In this document: in pieces, positions 8,383 to 16,872 of the stretch
How positions within the stretch are numbered: the first letter of the stretch is position 1
How the letters are laid out: each line of letters starts with the position of its first letter
Assembly (NCBI GenBank): GCA_963809715.1
Contig: CAWEKO010000009.1
Location: forward strand, 1-64,000
DNA length: 64,000 bases
Origin: Bog-473 sp963809715
GTDB lineage: Bacteria; Actinomycetota; Acidimicrobiia; Acidimicrobiales; RAAP-2
Reading direction: 5' to 3'
The notes under the pieces: model-generated
Databases searched by the model: none
Seen by the model: only the letters and a program-made list of their open reading frames with translations
Told to the model about the DNA's origin: nothing
Made by a program: the position numbers and the translations under genes

Positions 8383-9873
8383 TCAGTAGACCCAGACGGT
8401 GGTTCCGATCGGATCGATGTTGGCCCCCCAGATCCACTCGATGGCCGCGTTGCTGACCCGTGCGCACCCGTGCGACACGGGGTAGGGCGGGACGCTGGTG
8501 TCGCCGTGGATGGCAAAACCCTCGAAGAAGAACCGGGGCATGAAGAGGGTGCCGAGCGAGTCGGTCACCGTCCCGTTGACGACGCGGAACGTGTGGAACA
8601 CCCCCGTCGGAGTGTTCGCCACATTCGTCTGGCCGTCCTCGGTGTACGTGTAGCCCCCGCCGGTCGACGTGTTCAGCGTCCAGACGACCTGGTTGTTGTT
8701 CACCACCATGATGAGGTCCTTGGCCAGGTTGATCTGGATCTGGTAGCCGCTCTCGGGCAAAGGAGTCGGCTTGATGCCGGCCTGGACGGCGGCCCAGGTC
8801 GACGGACCGACCGCGCCGTCGGGGTTGAGCCCGGCCGCCTTCTGGAGCGCCCACACGGCTTGCTGGGTGCTGTCATCGAAGTTGCCGCTCGTCGTGTCGA
8901 CCCAGTACCCCAACGAGTAGAGCTGCTGCTGCAGCTGCGCCACGGCGGCACCCGTGGACCCGAGCTGCACGGTCGGCGGGGCAGGCGGCCTCGGTGAGGG
9001 CAGGAGCCAGTAGCCGGCACCGCTCGGCGTCGCCGCGATGCTCCGGATCGGATTGGTGAGCGGAGCGCCACCCATGGAGCCGTAGAAGCCCGTGCCGTAG
9101 TTGAAAACGCCTCCGTCCGCGGCGGCCAGCAGGTACCCGGCGCCCGAGGCGGCCATGCCGACGATGGGGGAGACCAGCGGCGTCCCGCCCATGGAGCCCA
9201 AGAACGATGCCGAGCCGTAGGTGAAGATGCCGCCGTCGGAGGCCACCAGCCAGTAGCCGGTCCCTCCGTGAGCTGCTGCCATACCGACCACGGGCTTGTT
9301 CAGGTGGATGGAGCCGGCCGAGCCGAAGAAGCCGGCATCGCCATAGCTGAAGATCCCGCCGTCTGCGGCGACCAGCCAGTAGCCCTTCCCGTCGGCCGTG
9401 GCCGCCATGCCCACGATGGGCGAGTTGAGGGGTTGCCCACCTCGGGACCCGAAGAAGCCGGCGTCGCCGTAGTCGAAGATCCCGCCGTCGGAGGCCACCA
9501 GCCAGTAGCCGCCGCCATCCGGCGTGGCCGCCATGCCGACAACGGGCTCGTTCAGGTGGATGGAACCGGCCGAGCCGAAGAAGCCGGCATCGCCGTAGGT
9601 GAAGATCCCGCCGTCGGAGGCCACGATCCAGTAGCCCTTGCCGTCGGAGGTCGAGGCCATCCCCACATCGGGCGCGTTGAGGGTGAGTCCTCCCGCCGGG
9701 CCGTAGAAGACGGCATCGCCGAAGTTCACCGGTTGCGCGACGTTGTCCGGGGCGGCGGCGCCGGCCGTTCCGGGGCTCAGAGCGAGCAGCGCCGGGAGGG
9801 CGAGACAGGCGACGAGCGATGCGAGGACGGGGAGGTGCCTCCTCGGGCGCCGGGTCGTCGAATGCGGGGGCAT
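8383..9873 (-). CDS. Secreted L,D-transpeptidase with six 42-residue repeats
   Basis: 496 residues with AAGGAG before the start. A twin-arginine-containing hydrophobic signal peptide covers about 1-40. Residues about 48-300 carry six repeats of about 42 residues (YGDAGFFGS ... GMAA ... GYWLVASDGGIF). A peptidoglycan-binding type 1 domain follows (about 303-375). The C-terminal YkuD domain carries the HGD and SHGCARV motifs with the catalytic cysteine. The enzyme forms or edits L,D cross-links, or attaches proteins to peptidoglycan, outside the membrane. The repeats probably form a blade-like binding module. They appear widespread in Acidimicrobiia exported proteins, which is family knowledge rather than something tested here. 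Confidence 0.9.
   Translation of the reverse strand: MPPHSTTRRPRRHLPVLASLVACLALPALLALSPGTAGAAAPDNVAQPVNFGDAVFYGPAGGLTLNAPDVGMASTSDGKGYWIVASDGGIFTYGDAGFFGSAGSIHLNEPVVGMAATPDGGGYWLVASDGGIFDYGDAGFFGSRGGQPLNSPIVGMAATADGKGYWLVAADGGIFSYGDAGFFGSAGSIHLNKPVVGMAAAHGGTGYWLVASDGGIFTYGSASFLGSMGGTPLVSPIVGMAASGAGYLLAAADGGVFNYGTGFYGSMGGAPLTNPIRSIAATPSGAGYWLLPSPRPPAPPTVQLGSTGAAVAQLQQQLYSLGYWVDTTSGNFDDSTQQAVWALQKAAGLNPDGAVGPSTWAAVQAGIKPTPLPESGYQIQINLAKDLIMVVNNNQVVWTLNTSTGGGYTYTEDGQTNVANTPTGVFHTFRVVNGTVTDSLGTLFMPRFFFEGFAIHGDTSVPPYPVSHGCARVSNAAIEWIWGANIDPIGTTVWVY
8990..9735 (-). repeat. Six tandem 126-bp coding repeats
   Basis: In-frame tandem repeats inside the L,D-transpeptidase gene, period about 126 bp (42 codons). 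Units 2 and 4 are the most alike (both encode GSAGSIHLN). The last two units have drifted, with small deletions. Such a tract can expand or contract by recombination. Confidence 0.85.
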
Positions 9874-10084
9874 GGTGCTCCTTCGGGTCAGCTTCGCGGG
9901 GGCAGCACGTCGCGAGTCACCACGTTGATCGGGTTACCGCCTGCGCCGGCATTGATCTGTTCAAAGATGTCGACGAACTGTACATCCCACTCTTCCCTGC
10001 TCACAGTGCGGTTGCCGGCCGTAGGCACGACCATGCCGAACCTCAGGAGGACAAGAGCAGCGTCACCCAGGTCGCCACCATGCG

Positions 10085-11113
10085 TCATGTCCGAAAGCCC
10101 TGTCCGTGGTGTTCGTCGAGGGCCGGGACGGTTCCCGGCCGTTCGGGGAGGTCGAGACGGATCGGGAAGGGCGGGAACGGCGCCGCGGCCACCATCTCGC
10201 GGCGATCCAGGACCGGTGCGACGGGTACGCCCGCGTCGGTCAGTACCGCCACCAGGTCGTCACGTTCGCGCCCGGCGATCGCCGCCGCCACTTCCTTCTG
10301 AAGCTCCGCACCCCGGCCACAACGGGTGTCGAAGTCCAGGTCCGCCACGTCGTCGAGGCCGAGCTCCCGGCACAGACTCGACCAGAAGTGCTGCTCGTTC
10401 ACGACGCCGAGAGAGACCTGCCGCCCGTCCGCAGTCGCGAACAGCCCGTAGCCCGGGACGGCCTGGGCCGCCGAGGTGGACGCCTCGGCAGAGCCGGTCG
10501 TGGCGCCCGTCCGTCCGGTCCACGTCGACATCACGTCGGTCATCGACACGTCGAGGTAGGCACCGAGACCGCTCGCGGCGCGGCCGAGCAGCGCCGCGCA
10601 GATCCCGAAGGCCGCGGTCACGCCCGAGGCCAAGTCGGCGGCGGGGAGCCGCGGCATGGCCCCGGGCCCACCCTCGGGCGTCAGTGCGCCGCCCAACGCC
10701 TGGTAGTTGACGTCGTGCCCCGGCATGCTGGCCCGCGCCCCCTCTTGGCCATAGCCCGAGATGGAGCAGTAGACGATGCGGGGATTGAGCTCCCGGACGT
10801 CGGGGTCGCCGAAGCCGAGACGGGCCATCACCCCGGGCCGGAAACCCTCGACGACCACGTCTGCCTGCTGAGCCAGCTCGAAGGCGCGGGCGTGTCCGGC
10901 GTCATCCTTGAGATCGAGCACGATGCTGCGCTTGCCGGCATTGATCTCGTCGAAGAGGCCCCCGTAGTACCGCATCGGGTCACCGCCCGGGGGTTCGACC
11001 TTCAGCACGTCGGCGCCCAGGGCAACCAGGAGCGACGTGGCGTAGGGGCCAGGACGCCAGATGCTCATGTCGAGGACCTTGGTGCCGGCGAGGAAGGTCG
11101 ATGCCCGATTCAT
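10085..11113 (-). CDS. Class III CoA-transferase (CaiB/BaiF family)
   Basis: 342 residues, slightly short for the family (360-400). The N-terminal KVLDMSIWRPGPYAT and GADVLKVEPPGGDP are typical of formyl-CoA transferase / alpha-methylacyl-CoA racemase proteins, and AADLASG supplies the expected catalytic aspartate. It moves CoA between acids or racemises 2-methylacyl-CoA. The start lies only 44 bases from the divergent EthD-like gene. The neighbouring acyl-CoA dehydrogenase, P450 and ligase genes suggest catabolism of branched or cyclic acids. The true substrate is unknown. Confidence 0.85.
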   Translation of the reverse strand: MNRASTFLAGTKVLDMSIWRPGPYATSLLVALGADVLKVEPPGGDPMRYYGGLFDEINAGKRSIVLDLKDDAGHARAFELAQQADVVVEGFRPGVMARLGFGDPDVRELNPRIVYCSISGYGQEGARASMPGHDVNYQALGGALTPEGGPGAMPRLPAADLASGVTAAFGICAALLGRAASGLGAYLDVSMTDVMSTWTGRTGATTGSAEASTSAAQAVPGYGLFATADGRQVSLGVVNEQHFWSSLCRELGLDDVADLDFDTRCGRGAELQKEVAAAIAGRERDDLVAVLTDAGVPVAPVLDRREMVAAAPFPPFPIRLDLPERPGTVPALDEHHGQGFRT

Positions 11114-11145
11114 CGGCCGCAGATTCTTGCATTCCGGGCAGCGGT

Positions 11146-11151
11146 TACCCT
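11146..11151 (+). promoter_or_regulatory. -10 hexamer of a probable leaderless transcript
   Basis: TACCCT is followed by exactly six bases and then the GTG start of the EthD-like gene. A -10 box whose last T is at -7 would put the transcription start on the G of that start codon. No Shine-Dalgarno sequence is present. Confidence 0.5.
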
Positions 11152-11157
11152 CATCCG

Positions 11158-11799
11158 GTGCTCGGCTTCTTCTCGTTCACCGAGATCACCGATCCCGGTG
11201 CGCACGAGGCCTACAACCTCTGGCACGCCTTCGACCACCAGCCCGAGCAGTTCACCATCGACGGCATCAACTTCGGTGAACGCTGGGTCCGGTCGCCCCG
11301 CTGCCGTGCGGCGGAGGTGGCGTCACAGTCGCTCCTCGAGCCCTTTCACTACATGACGCTCTACCTTCTGCGGGACGAGTCCGTGATCCCGCCGTTCTTC
11401 GACCTGGCCAAGGACCTGCACGCCAAGGGCCGTTTTTTCCGTCAGCGCAAAGCCCTGCTCTCGGGTCCCTTCGAGATCGAGGGCCGCTGGGCCGCACCGC
11501 GGGTGCTCGTCTCGCCCGAGGCGGTGCCGTTCCGGCCCTCCCAGGGGCTCTACACAGTGGTGGGTCCGGGGCTCGAGGCGCCCAGGCTCATCGAGCAGGA
11601 CGGGGTGGCCGGGGTTTGGCAGTTCGGTGCCGATGGCCGCCACGTCACGGTGGCGTTCGTGGACGGCGACCTGTGGAGGGTGGCGGAGGCCCTGGGATCG
11701 TTGTGCCGGGACCTGGCCGAGGGCGTCGAATGGGCGGGGCCGCTGGAGCCGGTCGATGCCTCTCGTTGGGACTGGTTCGCTACGCTGAGCGGCCGATGA
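11158..11799 (+). CDS. EthD-like / dimeric alpha-beta barrel protein, function unknown
   Basis: 213 residues from GTG 11158, chosen because a -10 hexamer lies exactly six bases before it and no SD-preceded start exists. The sequence begins LGFFSFTEITDPGAHEAYN and has NLWHAFDHQPEQF, recalling EthD-like dimeric alpha-beta barrel proteins that accompany oxidative degradation pathways. A second such gene lies at 37710 in this window. It is divergent from the CoA-transferase gene and overlaps the next gene by ATGA. The specific role is unknown. Confidence 0.6.
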   Translation: MLGFFSFTEITDPGAHEAYNLWHAFDHQPEQFTIDGINFGERWVRSPRCRAAEVASQSLLEPFHYMTLYLLRDESVIPPFFDLAKDLHAKGRFFRQRKALLSGPFEIEGRWAAPRVLVSPEAVPFRPSQGLYTVVGPGLEAPRLIEQDGVAGVWQFGADGRHVTVAFVDGDLWRVAEALGSLCRDLAEGVEWAGPLEPVDASRWDWFATLSGR

Positions 11800-12608
11800 C
11801 CAGTGGATCGCAGTCGAAGGCCCAGCGCAGGGCGGAGAACCAGCGCCGGGCGGAGGAGCGCCGCCGCGCCGAGCAGCGCCAGAAGCAGTTGCGCGTCGGT
11901 CTGTGGGGCCTCGGCGGCGTGGCCGTCATCGCGTTGGTGGTCGTCCTGGTCCTCACGCTGACGGGCGGCGGCTCGACCGGTGATTCCAGCTTCACGAACC
12001 CTCACGTGCCCCTCCACGCCATCCCCGCCTCCATGAAAGCGAGCTGGGTCCAGCCGCCCGAGGGCACGCCGGGGCCCGAGACGGTGGCCGTCCCCTCCGG
12101 CCCCAAACTGGCCACGCTGATCAACGCGGGTACGGGCCAGACCATCAACGGGGTGGCTTGCCAAGCCGGTGAACAGACGGTGGTGCACGTGCACACTCAC
12201 CTGACCATCTTCGTGAACGGCAAGCAGCAGGTGATCCCCTACGGCATCGGCGTCCCGGGCTTCCAGACCACCGACCAGGCGGGCCAACCGTTCGTCGAGA
12301 CCGGGAGCTGCTTCTACTGGCTGCACGTGCACGCCGAAGACGGCATCATCCACGTCGAGTCGCCGAGCGCGTCGGACACCTTCACGCTCGGCCAGTTCTT
12401 CGACCTGTGGGGCCAGCCACTGAGCTCGAACCAGGTCGGTCCGGCCACTGGGAAGGTGACCGTCTTCTTCACATCCCCGGGCAAGCAGCCGGCCCTCTAC
12501 ACCGGCGATCCCCGCAACCTGCCGCTCGGCAACCACTATCAGATCCAACTCAACGTCGGGACGCCCAACGTGGCGCCGTATCAAGTCAAAAACTGGGGCG
12601 GCTTGTAG
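11796..12608 (+). CDS. Membrane-anchored protein with His-rich metal-site-like motifs
   Basis: 270 residues; the ATG overlaps the upstream stop (ATGA). The N-terminus is strongly basic (residues 7-34), followed by one membrane helix (about 35-56) with the remainder outside. The exported part carries HVHTH (131-135), WLHVHAEDGIIHVES (175-189) and cysteines C122 and C172. The His clusters plus acidic residues look like a metal site, and the two cysteines could pair. I have seen this pattern only in conserved hypothetical proteins and cannot name a function. Coupled to the EthD-like gene. Confidence 0.65.
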   Translation: MTSGSQSKAQRRAENQRRAEERRRAEQRQKQLRVGLWGLGGVAVIALVVVLVLTLTGGGSTGDSSFTNPHVPLHAIPASMKASWVQPPEGTPGPETVAVPSGPKLATLINAGTGQTINGVACQAGEQTVVHVHTHLTIFVNGKQQVIPYGIGVPGFQTTDQAGQPFVETGSCFYWLHVHAEDGIIHVESPSASDTFTLGQFFDLWGQPLSSNQVGPATGKVTVFFTSPGKQPALYTGDPRNLPLGNHYQIQLNVGTPNVAPYQVKNWGGL

Positions 12609-12648
12609 GAGGGGTGGAGGTCGAGACGCTGCGCTCCATGATCGACGC

Positions 12649-13545
12649 CTACCCCACGCTCCACCGCGCCGCGGACTCCGCGCTCTGGTCACCGCCGAGC
12701 AGCGCGTCGAAGATCGCCCCGGCCTGATGAGGCAGAAGGGACAGATGTCCCTCGCCGGGGACGACGGTGACGACCGACCCGGCGATGTGGGCGTGGAGGA
12801 ATTCGCGATATCCGGGTGGTCCGGTCCGGTCGTCTGAACCCTCCCAGATCTGCACGGGACGGTGGATCTCCTCGAGGGCGAAGCCCCAGGGGTCCCCGAA
12901 GATCCGGTAGTCCTGGATGCAGCCGGCGGGGCCTTGGCGGATCGATTCGCGCACGAAGGACAGCGCCAACTCGGGTGGTCCCCACTCGGAGATCACGCTG
13001 CGATCCACCGGTGGGAACGAACGCAGGGCGGCGCTGAGCAACCGGGTGTTGCTCGAATTGACGATGCTCACCTTCATGATGGCGGAAGCCAGCCACGGCG
13101 CGTGGCGGCTCAGGAACAGGAAGCCGCGGTCCTCGGAGGTCAACCCCCGATTCGTCCCATAGGCGTCGAGCGGCACGGAGCTCGAGAGCAGCGCAGCCGC
13201 GGTCACCCGGCCGCCGAGTCGAGCGGCGCAGGCGGCGGCGTACGGCCCCCCGGCCGACCAGCCCATCACCGCGAAGCGTTCGATCCCGAGCGCCGCGGTG
13301 AGCTCGAGCACGTCGTGGGGCCAGTCGAGGAGGCGGCGCCCCGGTTGGTAGGTGGACAGACCCATGCCGGGACGGTCGGGTGAGATGAGCCGCACGCCCT
13401 TGGCCAGAGCGGCGTCATGGGCCGGGGCGGCGTCGAGGCGCGAGCTCATGCCGCCGTGACAGTTCAGGACCGGAAAGCCGGCCGGGTCCCCGTATTGCTC
13501 GTACGCCAGGACCCTTCCGTCGCCAAGGGTCACGACGTCGGTCAC
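12649..13545 (-). CDS. Alpha/beta hydrolase
   Basis: 298 residues starting with GTG. Features: oxyanion-hole segment NCHGGMSS (29-36), SPDRPGMGLS, nucleophile elbow GWSAGG (Ser about residue 97), acid in EGSDDRTGP, and catalytic His in GEGHLSLLP. It is a complete, soluble member of the large proline-iminopeptidase/esterase-like group. The substrate is unknown. It is convergent with the His-motif protein gene and divergent from the acyl-CoA dehydrogenase. Confidence 0.85.
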   Translation of the reverse strand: MTDVVTLGDGRVLAYEQYGDPAGFPVLNCHGGMSSRLDAAPAHDAALAKGVRLISPDRPGMGLSTYQPGRRLLDWPHDVLELTAALGIERFAVMGWSAGGPYAAACAARLGGRVTAAALLSSSVPLDAYGTNRGLTSEDRGFLFLSRHAPWLASAIMKVSIVNSSNTRLLSAALRSFPPVDRSVISEWGPPELALSFVRESIRQGPAGCIQDYRIFGDPWGFALEEIHRPVQIWEGSDDRTGPPGYREFLHAHIAGSVVTVVPGEGHLSLLPHQAGAIFDALLGGDQSAESAARWSVG

Positions 13546-13637
13546 TCCGGGGCGGCCTCTCGTCGTTCACCGTGGTCCTGCTCGCACCGTGTCTTTCTCG
13601 GGACGTCGCGGACAGGTGCCTGCACGGATGCACGCTA

Positions 13638-13643
13638 TAGGGT
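13638..13643 (+). promoter_or_regulatory. -10 hexamer of a probable leaderless transcript
   Basis: TAGGGT (within TATAGGGT) is followed by exactly six bases and then ATG 13650 of the acyl-CoA dehydrogenase. No Shine-Dalgarno sequence is present, so translation from a leaderless mRNA is likely. Confidence 0.55.
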
Positions 13644-13649
13644 GCGGGC

Positions 13650-14840
13650 ATGAGCGCGAACGTCGACGACCTGGTGGACGGCCTCCTGGCCGATTTCCCG
13701 CCCGCCACGACACCGCCCCAGAGGTTCCTCGAGGAGCAATTCGATCGGGGCCTGGCCTGGGTGCACTTCCCACCCGATTGTGGCGGGCTCGGCCTCACTC
13801 CGAAGGACCAGCAGCGGGCCATGCAGCGACTGAACGCGGGTGGCGCTCCGGCCGCCGGGATCAAGAACCCGATTGGGTACGGCATGTGCGCACCCACGAT
13901 CGCCACCCATGGGACGCCCGAGCAGAAGGCGCGCTACCTGCGCCCCCTCTTCTCGAACGAGGAGATCTGGTGCCAGCTCTTCAGCGAGCCCGGCGCCGGG
14001 TCCGACGTGGCCGGACTGGCGACCCGCGCCGAGCGTGACGGTGACGAGTGGCTCATGAACGGTCAGAAGGTCTGGACCACGCTGGCCCATCTCTCGTCGT
14101 TCGGGCTCATCGTCGCCCGCAGCAATCCGGATGCGCCGAAGCACAAAGGCATGACGGCGTTCCTGGTGGACATGAGGGCACCCGGCGTCGAGGTGCGTCC
14201 GCTCTTCCAGATCACCGGCGAAGCCGAGTTCAACGAGGTCTTCTTCACCGACGTCCGCATGGGTGACGGCCAAAGAATCGGCGGCGAGGGTGACGGCTGG
14301 GGCGTGGCCGTCACCACCCTCATGAACGAGCGCGTCTCTATCGGCGGCGCCGTGACCCGGCGGGGCGGGGGCAGGGTCGGTGACGCCATACGTCTCTGGA
14401 AGGAACGCTGGCAGGGCGACACCTCTGCACACGCGTGCGCGCTGCGGGACCGCCTCATGTCGTGCTACATCCGGGGCGAGGTCTACTCGATGACCAACAT
14501 GCGGGCGGCGCAGACGCGGCGGGCCGGAACACCGGGACCCGAGGGTTCGGTGGCCAAGCTGGCCATGGCCGAGGAGAACAAGCGCGTGACCGAGCTCTGC
14601 CTCGACCTGCTCGGCCCGGAGGGCATGCTCTTCCCGGCCGGCTACCCCATGGTGCGGCCCGACCTGGTCGGGATCGGCTCACCGGACGTGCACAAGGCGT
14701 TCCTGCGCATGCGGGCCAACTCCATCGAAGGGGGCACGTCCGAGGTCATGCGAAACATCCTGGGCGAGCGTGTCCTCGGGCTGCCCGGCGACGTCCGGGC
14801 CGACAAGGGATTGCCCTGGAAGGACATCCCGCGCAGCTGA
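13650..14840 (+). CDS. Acyl-CoA dehydrogenase
   Basis: 396 residues, the usual length. Residues QLFSEPGAGSDVAGL contain the FAD/substrate loop. The C-terminal NSIEGGTSEVMRNILGERVLGLP is the family signature. It oxidises acyl-CoA to enoyl-CoA with FAD and hands electrons to ETF. The SIEGGTSEV ending is typical of actinobacterial FadE proteins in lipid or steroid side-chain breakdown. It is followed after 4 bases by rpiA, so the two may be co-transcribed although the functions differ. Confidence 0.9.
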   Translation: MSANVDDLVDGLLADFPPATTPPQRFLEEQFDRGLAWVHFPPDCGGLGLTPKDQQRAMQRLNAGGAPAAGIKNPIGYGMCAPTIATHGTPEQKARYLRPLFSNEEIWCQLFSEPGAGSDVAGLATRAERDGDEWLMNGQKVWTTLAHLSSFGLIVARSNPDAPKHKGMTAFLVDMRAPGVEVRPLFQITGEAEFNEVFFTDVRMGDGQRIGGEGDGWGVAVTTLMNERVSIGGAVTRRGGGRVGDAIRLWKERWQGDTSAHACALRDRLMSCYIRGEVYSMTNMRAAQTRRAGTPGPEGSVAKLAMAEENKRVTELCLDLLGPEGMLFPAGYPMVRPDLVGIGSPDVHKAFLRMRANSIEGGTSEVMRNILGERVLGLPGDVRADKGLPWKDIPRS

Positions 14841-14844
14841 GCCC

Positions 14845-15489
14845 ATGATCGACATCGCCGCAGAGAAGCGGGTGGTCGGCCGGGCCGCCGCCGCCCTCGT
14901 CGAGGACGGCATGCGGGTTGGCCTGGGGACCGGGACCACCGTGGCCGAGCTCATCCCGGCCCTGGCCGATCGCCGCCTCGCCATTACCTGCGTGGCCACC
15001 TCGCCCGCCACGGAGGACTCGGCCCGCACCCACGGCCTCGACGTGGTGCCTTTCGGCGACCTGGACCGACTCGATCTCACGATCGACGGCGCCGATCAGG
15101 TGGACCCACTCGGGTGGCTCGTCAAGGGGGGCGGTGGGGCGCACACCCGGGAGCGGATCGTGGCGGCGGCGGCGGACCGCTTCGTCGTCATCGTGTCGTC
15201 GGACAAACCGGTACCGCAGCTCCATGCCCCGGTTCCCCTCGAACTCCTCGCCTTCGGCCTGGCCTCGACCCTGCGCAGGCTGGAGTTCGCGGTGGTACGG
15301 GACGCGCCGCGCACCCCTGACGCCGGCGTGCTGGCCGACTACGGCGGGGAGATCGACGACCCGGCCCGGTTGGCCGCCGAGCTGAGCGCGGTCCCGGGCG
15401 TGATCTCCCACGGCCTGTTCCCGCCTTATCTGGTCAGCACGGTGCTGGTCGCCCGGGGCGAGACGGTCGAGTCGATCCGCCCCGACTGA
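14845..15489 (+). CDS. rpiA: Ribose-5-phosphate isomerase A
   Basis: 214 residues. GLGTGTTVAELI, TIDGADQVD and KGGGGAHTRERIV correspond to the RpiA phosphate-binding and catalytic motifs, and the ending GVISHGLFPP is typical. The enzyme interconverts ribose-5-phosphate and ribulose-5-phosphate in the pentose phosphate pathway. The position four bases after an acyl-CoA dehydrogenase is unusual for this housekeeping gene, and many actinobacteria use RpiB instead. Confidence 0.9.
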   Translation: MIDIAAEKRVVGRAAAALVEDGMRVGLGTGTTVAELIPALADRRLAITCVATSPATEDSARTHGLDVVPFGDLDRLDLTIDGADQVDPLGWLVKGGGGAHTRERIVAAAADRFVVIVSSDKPVPQLHAPVPLELLAFGLASTLRRLEFAVVRDAPRTPDAGVLADYGGEIDDPARLAAELSAVPGVISHGLFPPYLVSTVLVARGETVESIRPD

Positions 15490-15529
15490 AGGTTGTCGGG
15501 ATCGCTCCGGTCGTGGCCGCGCGGTGCGC

Positions 15530-16757
15530 TCAGGCCGTCGCGGTGAAGGAGACCGGCAACGAACTCGGCGAGCGGAAGATGTCGCCCCTGATGTGCGGGT
15601 CGCGGTCGCCGGGCTGCAGCGTCAGGTCGTCCAGCCGGTCGAGCACCCGGTTGAGCAGGACCCGGGTCTCCAGCCGGGCCAGGTGCATCCCCAGGCACAT
15701 GTGCGGCCCGTGGGCGAATGCGATGTGGGGGATGGCGGGGCGGAAGATGTCGAAGGTCTCCGGGTCGTCCCACCGCGTTTCGTCGTGGTTGGCCGAGCCG
15801 AGGTGCGTGGTGATGCCCTCGCCTTCTTGCAGGGTGATCCCGGCGATCTCCACCTCGCAGGTCGCGGTCCGGGAGATGGTGAGAAGCGGTGGTTCGAACC
15901 GCAGCGCTTCCTCAATGGCCTGGGGGAGGAGCGCCCGGTCCGCCCGCACGGCCTCGAGCTGGTCGGGATGGGTCAGGAGCAGGTAGAGCAGGTTGCCCGA
16001 GGACCGGTACGTCGTCTCGGCCCCCGCCGGAAGCAGCAGTCGCAGGAAGGAGTAGATGGCCTCGTCGGAGAGTCGTTCGCCGTCCACCTCGGCCGAGACC
16101 AGGTCGCTGATGACGTCTTCGGCCGGATGGGCCCGCCGATCGGCGACGATGCCCGCGAAGTACTCGCGCAGGGACTCCGATGCCGCAAGCCCGCGATCGA
16201 TGTCGGCCACCAAACCGATGAGCTCGATCGACCAGCGCTGAAACTGGAGGAAATCCGCTTCGGGCAGGCCGAGCAGACGGGCGATGACCCGCACCGGGAA
16301 CTCGAACGTCAGCTGGCGGACGAGCTCAGCCTCGCCGTCCGCGGCGAAGCGGTCGATCTGCTCGTCGACGATCGGGCCGATGAACTCGGGCTCCCACCGG
16401 GCCAGGGACTTCTCGCGGAAGGCGTGCGCGACCAGGTTGCGGTGGGTCCGGTGCTCGGGGTCGTCCATGCCCAGAATCATGTGCCCCATCACCATCCCGA
16501 TGGATGTGTCGTAGCCCGTCGAGGTGAACGTCTTGGCGTCACGCAGGATCCGCGAGCAGTCGTCGTAGCGGTAGGCGATCCACCCCGGCTCCAGGTCGAA
16601 GCCCTCGGGCAAGACGTCGGGCGACATGGTGAAGCCCTTGGACAGAGGGGTGTCCCGACGCGTTCTCGACCAACGCGGGGTAGGGGTCCCGGGTCGTCCC
16701 GGCCACGACGTCGTCAAAGGCGGTGAAGGGGTCGTAGTGCTGGGCATCGGTGACCAT
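15530..16757 (-). pseudogene. Cytochrome P450, frameshifted near the N-terminus
   Basis: The start ATG 16757 has GAGGAG upstream and gives MVTDAQHYDPFTAFDD ... LVENAS. The main frame continues with DTPLSKGF and runs to the stop. The join at about 16655-16670 is repaired by dropping one G from TCGGGA. The body has all P450 marks: I-helix AGAETT, ExxR in EEALRF, and the heme loop FAHGPHMCLG with the thiolate cysteine. Repaired length is about 408 residues, normal for a soluble class I enzyme. It lies next to haloalkane dehalogenase and BVMO genes. Sequencing error or recent inactivation. Confidence 0.8.
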
Positions 16758-16857
16758 TGCGGGTGCTCCTCGGGAGTCGATGGGTGACGTCGGTGTCAGG
16801 TTACGGCGGGGGCCACGTCGGTGCATCCGGCACCCGGCGGTTCCAGGAGGGACGGCG

Positions 16858-16863
16858 TAGGCT
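16858..16863 (+). promoter_or_regulatory. Possible -10 hexamer close to the dehalogenase start
   Basis: TAGGCT lies nine bases before ATG 16873. The mRNA would have only a three-base leader, so initiation would be nearly leaderless. No SD sequence is visible. Confidence 0.35.
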
Positions 16864-16872
16864 CGGGCCTCA

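Noticed and set aside
8990..9735. Regular repeats suggesting a CRISPR array
   Set aside because: Period is 126 bp, in frame, with no constant short repeat plus variable spacer; they encode protein repeats.
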